The position numbers and the translations under genes were made by a program. Source: Aldehydirespirator sp965205155 (GTDB lineage Bacteria; Actinomycetota; Acidimicrobiia; Acidimicrobiales; Aldehydirespiratoraceae). From it: a DNA stretch of 64,000 nucleotides. Positions 34,261 to 42,188 of the stretch are shown here, piece by piece; positions within the stretch are counted from its first letter, which is position 1, and each line of letters starts with the position of its first letter. Where the stretch lies: positions 3,162,001-3,226,000 of the forward strand of contig OZ242033.1 of the NCBI GenBank assembly GCA_965205155.1, written 5' to 3'. The notes beneath the pieces were generated by a model that worked only from the letters and a program-made list of their open reading frames with translations, was not told the DNA's origin and did not search any database.

Positions 34261-35487
34261 ATGACCTCGCTCATCATCGGAGTCCTACTGGTGATGGGCG
34301 GTGCGATAGCGGGCATCGCCATCGAGCGGGTTCGCCTCCGCCGGTGGCTCAGGCGCATCGGTGCATCACAGAGCCCGGATCCGGCAGGCCCCGCAGCCCC
34401 CGGTCGACGCCTGTCGGTCCGTCACGCAGTTGAGGACGCCCACCGGCGCACCGGTCTCGCCGAGGATGCCAGGCTGTCGGCCGAGACGGCGGAGCGACGC
34501 ATCTCCTCGAGCCTCGACGCGCTGCAGTCGGGGCTGGTCCTGTGCGACCGCTCCGGGCGGGTGGTGGCCCGCAACACGGCCGCGACCACGCTGCTGCAGG
34601 CCCGCCACGGCGAGGCTCTGGTGGCCGGCGTGATCAAGGACCTGCTCGAGAGGGCCCGCAACGGCGAGCGGGTGACGACCAACGTCGACCTGCACGCCGA
34701 GCCCCGCCGGAGCTATGAGGTGGAGGCCGGTCCGGTCGAGCGCGACGGTGAGGTGCTCGGCGCGGTCGCATTGGTCCGCGATATCACCGAGCATCACCGC
34801 ATCGAGTCGGTGCGGAGGGACTTCGTGGCCAACGTCAGCCACGAGCTCAAGACCCCGATCGGTGCTCTGAGTCTGCTGGCCGACTCGCTGGCCGCGGACT
34901 CCGAGCCGGAGGTAGCCACCCATCTCGCGGGCCGGATGCAAATAGAGATCCAGCGGGTGGCGAACACCATCGACGACCTGCTGACGCTGGCCATGCTGGA
35001 GGACGAGAGCGGCCGTCCGGACGAGCAGCTCGACGTCGGCGCGGTCGTCGCCGCGGCCGTCGACCGGATCTCCGAGACGGCCGAGCAACACGACATCGGA
35101 GTGACCTTCTCAAGCCGCGCCGACGTCGCGCCGATGCAGGGATCCCGGCTGCAACTCGAGTCGGCGGTGTTCAACCTGCTCGACAACGCGGTCAAGTTCA
35201 GCGAGCCGGGCGGTCGGGTCGATGTGGTCGTCGAGGCCGACCGGCAGGCTGTGATCGTGTCGGTGACCGACGAGGGGATCGGCATCCCGGCAACGGAGCA
35301 GGCCCGCATCTTCGAGCGCTTCTATCGCGTCGACCGGGCCCGGAGCCGCAGTACCGGGGGCACGGGGCTGGGGCTGTCGATCGTGCGCCATGTGGTCCTG
35401 AACCACGGCGGCGACGTGAGCGTGACCTCGCGGGAGGGCTTCGGAGCGAAGTTCACCCTCACCCTGCCCCTCGACAACAGCGACTGA
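34261..35487 (+). CDS. PhoR/SenX3-like sensor histidine kinase
   Basis: 408 residues: one N-terminal membrane helix (~5-23), a PAS-like domain (~80-180), then HisKA with the phospho-acceptor His194 in ANVSHELKTPIG. The ATPase domain has the N box LLDNAVKFSEPGGRV, G1 DEGIGIP and G2 GGTGLGLSIVRHVV. The architecture matches SenX3/PhoR, which detects phosphate status through Pst-PhoU and phosphorylates PhoP/RegX3. No response regulator lies next to it; the next element is a repeat and a convergent gene. Its partner must be encoded elsewhere. Confidence 0.9.
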   Translation: MTSLIIGVLLVMGGAIAGIAIERVRLRRWLRRIGASQSPDPAGPAAPGRRLSVRHAVEDAHRRTGLAEDARLSAETAERRISSSLDALQSGLVLCDRSGRVVARNTAATTLLQARHGEALVAGVIKDLLERARNGERVTTNVDLHAEPRRSYEVEAGPVERDGEVLGAVALVRDITEHHRIESVRRDFVANVSHELKTPIGALSLLADSLAADSEPEVATHLAGRMQIEIQRVANTIDDLLTLAMLEDESGRPDEQLDVGAVVAAAVDRISETAEQHDIGVTFSSRADVAPMQGSRLQLESAVFNLLDNAVKFSEPGGRVDVVVEADRQAVIVSVTDEGIGIPATEQARIFERFYRVDRARSRSTGGTGLGLSIVRHVVLNHGGDVSVTSREGFGAKFTLTLPLDNSD

Positions 35488-35499
35488 GGAGACTCGCCT

Positions 35500-35626
35500 T
35501 AGAGGCCGAGCGGGTAGGCGAGCGAATCCGGCCCATACGGGCGAGGCCGTGGCCCGAGCGGCCCGTGAGCGCAGCGAACAAGAGCGGGAGACACCCCTTC
35601 GCAAGGCGACGGACTTACGCCTACCC
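35500..35626 (+). repeat. Interspersed 3'-flank repeat, copy g
   Basis: Begins TAGAGGCCGAGCGGG 13 bases after the kinase stop and contains the core at 35551-35584. It overlaps the last codons of the convergent hydrolase gene. Confidence 0.88.
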
Positions 35627-36430
35627 GCGCACGCTCTTGTCGTTCCCGTTGCCGCCGGCGATGGAGGCCAGCAGCGACTGGCGCTGGCGCTCGAGCCAAC
35701 CCAGCAGCACGGCGACGGCGCGGGGGTCGTGGCGCAGGTGGTGCCCGGCGCCACCGATGATGCGCAAGTCGGAACCGGCATGGGCATCGGCCAGGACTCG
35801 GGCATCGAACACCGGGACTGTCTCGTCATCGCTGCCGTGGAGCACCAGCAGGGAGCGGTCCCCGAGCGACTCAGCCGCCTCCACCGCTCGCACCGCCCGG
35901 ATTTCCGCAGCCCAGCGGTCGAATCGTTGGGGGAAGTCCGGATCGCGTACTACGCCAACCTCCCGGGCCCAAACCAGCAGCTTGCGAGGATTGCGGGCCC
36001 AGTCCTCGAAGTCGGCCGGCGCCGCCACCGCGGCCACGCCCCGCACGCGCTCGTCGCGGCCGGCCACCACGACCGCGAGCGCTCCGCCGGTTCCGAAGCC
36101 GATCAGCCAGATGCCGTCGCAGTTCACCTCCGAGCCCAGGAGGTCGACCGCGCCGACGAGGTCGCGCCGCCAGCCGTCGAGCGAGAAGTCGCCTGCCGAA
36201 CCGGCAACCCCCCTCGACGCGTAGGTCAGGGCGGTGAAGCCGGTCTCGGCCGCTATCAGGTCGGCCAGGGCCGGCATGGTCATGGTGGAGTTGATGCCGC
36301 CTCCCGCCTCGGTGGGGAAGCCGTGCACGATGATCACCGCAGGTTGCACCGACGGTGCCCGGGCGGGTCGGGCGAGGTGAGCCGTCAGCTCGTTCGAGTC
36401 GACGACGAATCGCCTGTCCATCCGGGTCAC
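35621..36430 (-). CDS. Alpha/beta hydrolase-fold protein without the usual nucleophile Ser
   Basis: 269 residues with the alpha/beta hydrolase outline: VIIVHGFPTEAGGG (oxyanion loop), LTYASRGVAGSAGDF, a nucleophile-elbow position reading LIGFGTGGAL, HGSDDETVPVFDA and GAGHHLRHD with Asp and His. At the elbow the expected GxSxG reads GFGTG, so the serine is replaced by glycine. It may be catalytically dead, use another residue, or serve a binding role. The C-terminus is Gln/Arg/Asn-rich and falls into repeat copy g. It is transcribed alone; a strong hairpin lies 24 bases upstream. Confidence 0.75.
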   Translation of the reverse strand: MTRMDRRFVVDSNELTAHLARPARAPSVQPAVIIVHGFPTEAGGGINSTMTMPALADLIAAETGFTALTYASRGVAGSAGDFSLDGWRRDLVGAVDLLGSEVNCDGIWLIGFGTGGALAVVVAGRDERVRGVAAVAAPADFEDWARNPRKLLVWAREVGVVRDPDFPQRFDRWAAEIRAVRAVEAAESLGDRSLLVLHGSDDETVPVFDARVLADAHAGSDLRIIGGAGHHLRHDPRAVAVLLGWLERQRQSLLASIAGGNGNDKSVRG

Positions 36431-36453
36431 GGTATCTCGGTGCGTCGACGCGC

Positions 36454-36483
36454 AGTGGGGCGGGCCCGAGGACCCGCCCCACT
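36454..36483. terminator. Strong 11-bp hairpin, possible terminator
   Basis: AGTGGGGCGGG and CCCGCCCCACT pair perfectly around the loop CCCGAGGA. No clear T-run follows on either strand. It could end minus-strand transcripts coming from 36.6-37.2 kb. Confidence 0.55.
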
Positions 36484-36630
36484 AGTCGTTTCTGCCGGAA
36501 ATCCCGGGTGAGCCTCGCACACCTGCAACTGCGACAGCCGCAAGTGCCTGGCCGGATGTGACTAGGTCCGGCGACTCGGGTCCGGGGGTGGAGCTGGCGG
36601 GGATTCGCCAGTCGGTCCAGCTTGCCGTAG

Positions 36631-36775
36631 CTAGCGGCCAGCCACCTCCAAGGTCACAAAGCGTTTAGCACTCAGTTGGACCACCTCCTTTCCTTGGTGG
36701 TACCAGTCAACCACACTCCGGCCCTCAATCCAAACATTGGCCCGTCGAGGTTCCAAGAAGCGAGGTTCCCAGGAA
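36631..36775 (-). other. Low-GC conserved-looking block with an extended Shine-Dalgarno-like sequence and 27-codon ORF
   Basis: This stretch has visibly lower GC than its surroundings. On the minus strand it contains GGAAAGGAGGTGGTCCAAC (36675-36693), almost the complement of the 16S rRNA 3' end. An ORF from GTG at 36714 to TAG at 36631 reads VVDWYHQGKEVVQLSAKRF then VTLEVAGR; the open frame extends further upstream. It may be a small gene or a structured RNA. The rest of the gap from 36431 to 36630 shows only the hairpin at 36454. Confidence 0.35.
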
Positions 36776-37222
36776 TCACGAGGGAGGTTCGCCTGCGCTG
36801 ACTGCACCGATCTCGGCCAGATAGGCGAGCTGCACTTCGAGGATGCACACCACATCCACCGGGTCGGGGCCTCCCTCGTGGAGGGATCGAGCCACCACGG
36901 CGTCGCACGCCGCGTCGGTGTCGGCCACGGCCATGTCGCCGACGGCAACCGCAGGATCGCCCAGCTCCAAGCCGTGGGAGGTGGCGAGACCGACCGCCGC
37001 GAACCAGTCGAGGTGCCACCCGAGCACCGCTCTGACATCGTCGTAGCTCACTCTGGCCGTCACCTCGTCGGGCAGGCGGTCGGCGACGTAGTCGACCGCG
37101 TCCGAGAGCCGGTAGACCGACGGTACAGTCTCCCGCTCGAGGCGCCCCACCGCGATGCCCACCGAGACGAAGGCGATCACCACGACGGCGGCCAAGCCGA
37201 CTGCGGCGATCAGCCAGATCAC
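36776..37222 (-). CDS. Membrane-anchored protein of unknown function
   Basis: 148 residues from a GTG at 37222, chosen because it places the single N-terminal membrane helix (IWLIAAVGLAAVVVIAFVSV) at the very start. Longer frames run through repeat copy h. After RLERETVPSVYRLSDAVDYV the soluble part is acidic, with SYDDVRAVLGWHLDWFAAVG and VVCILEVQLAYLAEIGAVSA. I associate this pattern from memory with small conserved actinobacterial proteins. No catalytic motif is seen. Confidence 0.65.
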   Translation of the reverse strand: MIWLIAAVGLAAVVVIAFVSVGIAVGRLERETVPSVYRLSDAVDYVADRLPDEVTARVSYDDVRAVLGWHLDWFAAVGLATSHGLELGDPAVAVGDMAVADTDAACDAVVARSLHEGGPDPVDVVCILEVQLAYLAEIGAVSAGEPPS

Positions 37223-37260
37223 TTCGACGACCCCATAAGGCCCCTTGGGGCGGGTGCCTG

Positions 37261-37370
37261 TCTCCCGCTCCTGTTCGCTGCGCTCACGGGCCGCTCGGGC
37301 CTGGTGCCCGCTCCTGTTCGCTGCGCTCACGGGCCGCTCGGGCCCAGGGGCCTCGCACGCTCGGCCTCTA
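37261..37370 (-). repeat. Interspersed 3'-flank repeat, copy h (two core units)
   Basis: Two tandem cores (starting at about 37267 and 37309), then GGCCTCTA whose CTA is the stop codon of the acyl-CoA dehydrogenase gene. Confidence 0.88.
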
Positions 37371-38483
37371 GAGGCCGATGCGCTGGGCCAGCAGCTCCCG
37401 GTGGTACGTGGGATCGCCGAAGAGGAGCTCGGAGCTCTTGGCCCGCTTGAAGTAGAGGTGCGCGGGGTGCTCCCAGGTGAAGCCGATCCCTCCGTGGATC
37501 TGAATGTTCTCGGCCGCGGCGTGGAAGTAGGCCTCCGAGCAGTAGCTCTTGGCCAGCGAGGCGACCTGGGGCAACTCGTCGTTCATCTCGGCCGCGCACC
37601 AGCCCGCGTAGTAGGCCGCGGACTTGGCCGACTCGACCTCCAGGAGCATGTCGGCGCACTTGTGCTTGATCGCCTGGAACGAGCCGATGGGGCGACCGAA
37701 CTGCACGCGGACCTTGGCGTACTCCACCGACATGTCCAGGCAGCGCTGTGCGCCGCCCACCTGCTCGGCCGCCAGAGCCACTGCGGCCAGGTCGAGCACG
37801 GTCTCCAGCACCGGCCAGCCCTGTCCCTCGGCACCGATGAGCGTTGCCTCGACCCCTTCGAAGGTGAGCTTGGCCTGCTTGCGGGTCTGGTCCATGGTCG
37901 ACAGGGCGGTGCGGTCGAGACCGTCGGCGTCGGGATCCACGGTGAACAGGGAGACGCCGCCGGCGGTGCGGGCTGCAACGATGATGAGGTTCGCGGTGTG
38001 GCCGTCGAGGACGTACATCTTGACCCCGTCGAGGCGCCACGAGCCGTTGTCGGGCGACGCCACCATGGTGATGCCGGGCTCGTCCCAGCGGCCGTTCTGC
38101 TCGGTGAAGGCCAGCGTGGCCCTGGTGTCGCCCGAGGCGATGCCGGGCAGGTGGGCCTGCTTGGCCTCCTCGTCGCCGGAGTGCATCAGCGTGCTGGCGG
38201 CCAGCACGGCCGAGGAGAAGAACGGCGCGCACAGCAGTGCCCGGCCCATCTCCTCCAGCACGACCACCTGCTCCACGCAGGTGAAGCCCTGGCCACCGTA
38301 GGCCTCGGGGATCGTCAAAGCAGGCAGGCCCATCTGCTCGGACATCTGGGACCAGACATCGGGGTCGAAGCCCCGCTCGGTGTCCATCTGCTCCCGCACT
38401 GCGGCCTCGGGCGACTTCTCCTCGAGGAAGCTGCGGACGAACTCTCTGAGCTGCTCCTGCTCGTCGGTGAATGCGAAGTTCAC
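37368..38483 (-). CDS. Acyl-CoA dehydrogenase family protein
   Basis: 371 residues from a GTG at 38483, preceded by AGGAGAG at good spacing; the longer frame to 38561 lacks similarity. NFAFTDEQEQLREFVRSFLE is a typical N-terminus. LPALTIPEAYGGQGFT, TLAFTEQNGRWD (FAD/substrate strand) and YAKVRVQFGRPIGSFQAIKH are family motifs, as is QIHGGIGFTWEHPAHLYFKR near the end. It oxidises an acyl-CoA with FAD as cofactor; the chain or sterol specificity is not determined. It is divergent from sufC1, with 100 bases between starts. Confidence 0.9.
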   Translation of the reverse strand: MNFAFTDEQEQLREFVRSFLEEKSPEAAVREQMDTERGFDPDVWSQMSEQMGLPALTIPEAYGGQGFTCVEQVVVLEEMGRALLCAPFFSSAVLAASTLMHSGDEEAKQAHLPGIASGDTRATLAFTEQNGRWDEPGITMVASPDNGSWRLDGVKMYVLDGHTANLIIVAARTAGGVSLFTVDPDADGLDRTALSTMDQTRKQAKLTFEGVEATLIGAEGQGWPVLETVLDLAAVALAAEQVGGAQRCLDMSVEYAKVRVQFGRPIGSFQAIKHKCADMLLEVESAKSAAYYAGWCAAEMNDELPQVASLAKSYCSEAYFHAAAENIQIHGGIGFTWEHPAHLYFKRAKSSELLFGDPTYHRELLAQRIGL

Positions 38484-38583
38484 GTGGGGACTCTCCTGCG
38501 GATCGAACGTCGCCGCCAAGCTATCGGGGCAGATCGTGCCTTGGACGGGGGCAGTACACACCGCGGGCCGTAGGATTTAGACC

Positions 38584-39338
<755 letters not shown>

Positions 39339-39342
<4 letters not shown>

Positions 39343-40586
39343 GCGACGGCGGCAGCAACCGGTTCGGCACGGGCGCCAGGGGGGACTTTCCCCTCCTCGG
39401 GCGGGAGGTGCACGGCAGGCCCATCGTCTACCTCGACTCGGCCGCCTCGTCGCAGAAGCCCCGCAGCGTGCTGGACGCCATGAACAGCTACTACGAGACC
39501 ATCAATGCCAACGTGCACCGGGGCGCCTACGAGATCGCAGCCCAGGCCACCGAGGCCATGGAAGCGGCCCGAGCCGCAGTGGCCCGCTTCGTGAACGCGC
39601 CGTCTGTGGACGAGATCGTCTTCACCAAGAACGTCACCGAGGCCATCAACCTCGTGGCCCGCTCATGGGGCGGGGCCAACCTCGGGCCGGGCGACGCCGT
39701 GGTGATCACCGAGATGGAGCACCACGCCAACATCGTTCCCTGGCACATCATGGCGGACCAGTTGGGCTTCGAGCTCCGTTGGGTCGGCGTCGGAGACGAC
39801 GGCCAGCTCGATCTCAGCAACCTCGACCAGCTCCTCGACGGGGCCAAGCTGCTGGGCGTGACCGCCATGAGCAACGTGCTCGGCACACTCAACCCGATCC
39901 GCCGCCTGGCCGACGCGGCCCACGACGCCGGAGCGCTGGTCCTGGTGGACGCGGCCCAGTACGTGCCCCACCTGCCGACCGACGTGCAGGCTCTGGGGGC
40001 CGACTTCCTGGGGTTCACCGGCCACAAGATGTGCGGACCCACCGGCATCGGGGTGCTGTGGGCCAAGGCAGAGCTTCTTGAGGCGATGCCGCCGTTCCTC
40101 GGGGGCGGCGAGATGATCCTCGACGTGCGCAAGGACGGCTTCCTGGCGAATCACATCCCCCACAAGTTCGAGGCCGGGACCCCGCCCATCGCCGAGATCA
40201 TCGGACTCGGCGCCGCTGTCCGTTACCTCGACGGCCTGGGGATGGACCGGGTGCGCGAGCACGAGGTCAGCCTCACCGCCTATGCGCTGCGCACTCTGGA
40301 GGAGCGCTACGGCTCGGACCTCGCGGTGCACGGACCCGCCGAGCCGGCCTGCCGGGGCGGCGTGCTGTCGATGAGCTTCCGCGACATCCACCCGCACGAC
40401 CTGTCGCAGGTGCTCGACGACCGCGGCGTGTGCGTGCGAGCCGGCCATCACTGCGCCAAGCCGCTGATGCGACATCTCGGGGTGCCGGCCACCACCCGGG
40501 CGTCCCTCTACGTGTACAACGACACGTCCGACGTGGACGCCCTCGCCGAGGCGCTCAACGTCGCCGGCGAGTTCTTCTCCAGGTAG
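39339..40586 (+). CDS. sufS: Cysteine desulfurase SufS
   Basis: 415 residues from the ATG at 39339 inside the sufC stop. The PLP-lysine is Lys230 in GFTGHKMCGPTG, and the persulfide-forming residue is Cys372 in VRAGHHCAKPLM. YLDSAASSQKPRSVLDAM and NVHRGAYEIAAQATEAME are standard group II desulfurase N-terminal motifs. It takes sulfur from cysteine and passes it to SufU for Fe-S assembly. It sits between sufC1 and sufU in one operon. Confidence 0.95.
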
Positions 40587-40596
40587 CGACAGAGCC

Positions 40597-41085
40597 ATGG
40601 CCGGGCTGGAGGACCTGTACCGCGAGATCATCCTCGACCACTACCGCAACCCCCGCAACCGCGGCGAGCTCGAGGTCCCGCCCGCGGTTCACGCCGTGGG
40701 CTTCAACCCGCTCTGCGGAGACGAGGTGGTCGTCTACCTGGAGGTGCAAGACGGTGTGATCGTCGAGGTGTCGACCGGCGGCCAGGGATGCTCGATCAGC
40801 CAGTCGTCGGCGTCGATGATGTCCACCGCGGTCAAGGGCCGCACGGTGGCCGAGGTGCGGCGGCTGGTGCGGGCCTTCAAGCACATGATGTCCATCCACG
40901 GCACCGGGATCGGCGGCACCGGCGACGACCTGGACGACGAGGGTGACAGCGGCAACGGGCACGGCGATGTGAAGCTCGGTGACCTGGAGGCGCTGCGGGG
41001 CGTGGTCAAGTTCCCGGTGCGCATCAAGTGCGCCACCCTGTCGTGGAACACCCTGGTGCAGGCCCTCGACGAGACTTTCGCCTGA
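40597..41085 (+). CDS. sufU: SufU zinc-dependent sulfurtransferase
   Basis: 162 residues. LYREIILDHYRNPRNRG opens the fold. The three cysteines are present in NPLCGDEV, GGQGCSISQSSASMM and RIKCATLSWNTLV, matching zinc-binding SufU rather than IscU. The acidic loop GTGDDLDDEGDSGNGHGD before the last Cys is longer than usual. It accepts persulfide sulfur from SufS. It starts 10 bases after sufS. Confidence 0.92.
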   Translation: MAGLEDLYREIILDHYRNPRNRGELEVPPAVHAVGFNPLCGDEVVVYLEVQDGVIVEVSTGGQGCSISQSSASMMSTAVKGRTVAEVRRLVRAFKHMMSIHGTGIGGTGDDLDDEGDSGNGHGDVKLGDLEALRGVVKFPVRIKCATLSWNTLVQALDETFA

Positions 41086-41159
41086 CCGACGCCGAACCGG
41101 CAGCAGAATGCTCGCTCGGCGCGCAGACGCTGCCGATTGCACCGGATACTGTTCCGGCT

Positions 41160-42188
41160 GTGAGCGATCTGCCGCCGCCCGACTGGTACACCGATCCCGA
41201 GGACCCCGCCCAGTACCGGTACTGGGACGGCTCCCAGTGGACAGACCATCGCGCCCCCCGCGACCCCGCCGGCTCGGGACACCGCGGCATCCGTAGTCTG
41301 CTGGCCGGCAGCTGGAGGCTGTTCACCACCAACTGGCGGCCGTTCGTGGCCATCTACGCGCTGGCGGCCGTCATCTACTTCGCCGGCGAGCAACTGGTGA
41401 GGGTCGGGTTCGACAACGTGTTCGGCGACACAGTCACCGCGCTGCTCGACGACCTCGAGACGCTGGACCCCGACTCCGAGGATGCCGGGGCCGTGCTCGA
41501 GGACGGCCTGAACGACGTGCAGGACCGCGTCACGGGCCTGAGCTCGTCGACTCTCGGGAGCGGTGTCCTGCTGATGGCGATGGGGGTGCTCGTGACCGTT
41601 GCGGTCAACATCGTCCAGTTCGCGGCGTTCGGGCATCTGGTCATGCGGCGGCTCGTCCACCAGCCCGCCACGACCGCCCCGGCTCTTCTGGCCGGGCTGC
41701 GGCGCACGCTGCGCATCGTCGGCGTGCTGTTGATGATCCTGGTCATGTTCTCGGCCGCGTGCATGCTGGCCTCCCTCGTCGTCGGTGTGCTGGCCGTGGC
41801 ATCGGCACCGCTGGGGGCGGTTGCCGGCGTGCTGCTGTTGCTGGCGGCTGTGGCCGCGGTCGTCCTGGCCGCGCCGCTGGTGGTGGTCACTCTGATGACC
41901 GCCGCGGTTGGGCCGGCGGAGCCGTCGATGCGCTATGCCCGGAACCTGTTGAGAGGCTCCTACCGGGCGGCCCTCGGCCGGACGATCCTGGTGCTCCTCC
42001 TGTCAGCGGCCTCGCTGATCGTGCTCTATCCTGTCGCTGTTCTCATCGGACTCTTCGCAGCACCGCTGGAGACCGTGACGCTCTACGTGCTGGGCGTGCT
42101 GCCCGAGGCGTTCACCATCATCGCCCTCTTCACCGTCTACCACGACCTCGGCGGCGAGCACGCCGAGACCACCGCGGCCGCGGACTAG
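41160..42188 (+). CDS. DUF2510-domain multi-pass membrane protein
   Basis: 342 residues from a GTG at 41160. The N-terminus PPPDWYTDPEDPAQYRYWDG with SQWTDH is a DUF2510 motif, common in actinobacterial membrane proteins. Six or so hydrophobic segments follow (~60-330), among them LVVVTLMTAAVGPAEPSM, with an acidic periplasmic-looking loop (TLDPDSEDAGAVLEDGLND). It resembles glycerophosphodiester-phosphodiesterase-like membrane domains in layout. Function unknown. It starts 74 bases after sufU and ends against the convergent helicase gene (4-base overlap of stops). Confidence 0.75.
   Translation: MSDLPPPDWYTDPEDPAQYRYWDGSQWTDHRAPRDPAGSGHRGIRSLLAGSWRLFTTNWRPFVAIYALAAVIYFAGEQLVRVGFDNVFGDTVTALLDDLETLDPDSEDAGAVLEDGLNDVQDRVTGLSSSTLGSGVLLMAMGVLVTVAVNIVQFAAFGHLVMRRLVHQPATTAPALLAGLRRTLRIVGVLLMILVMFSAACMLASLVVGVLAVASAPLGAVAGVLLLLAAVAAVVLAAPLVVVTLMTAAVGPAEPSMRYARNLLRGSYRAALGRTILVLLLSAASLIVLYPVAVLIGLFAAPLETVTLYVLGVLPEAFTIIALFTVYHDLGGEHAETTAAAD

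Noticed and set aside
36675..36693. Fragment of a 16S rRNA gene
   Set aside because: Only the last ~19 bases resemble the 16S tail; no other rRNA sequence is next to it, so a ribosome-site complement is more likely.
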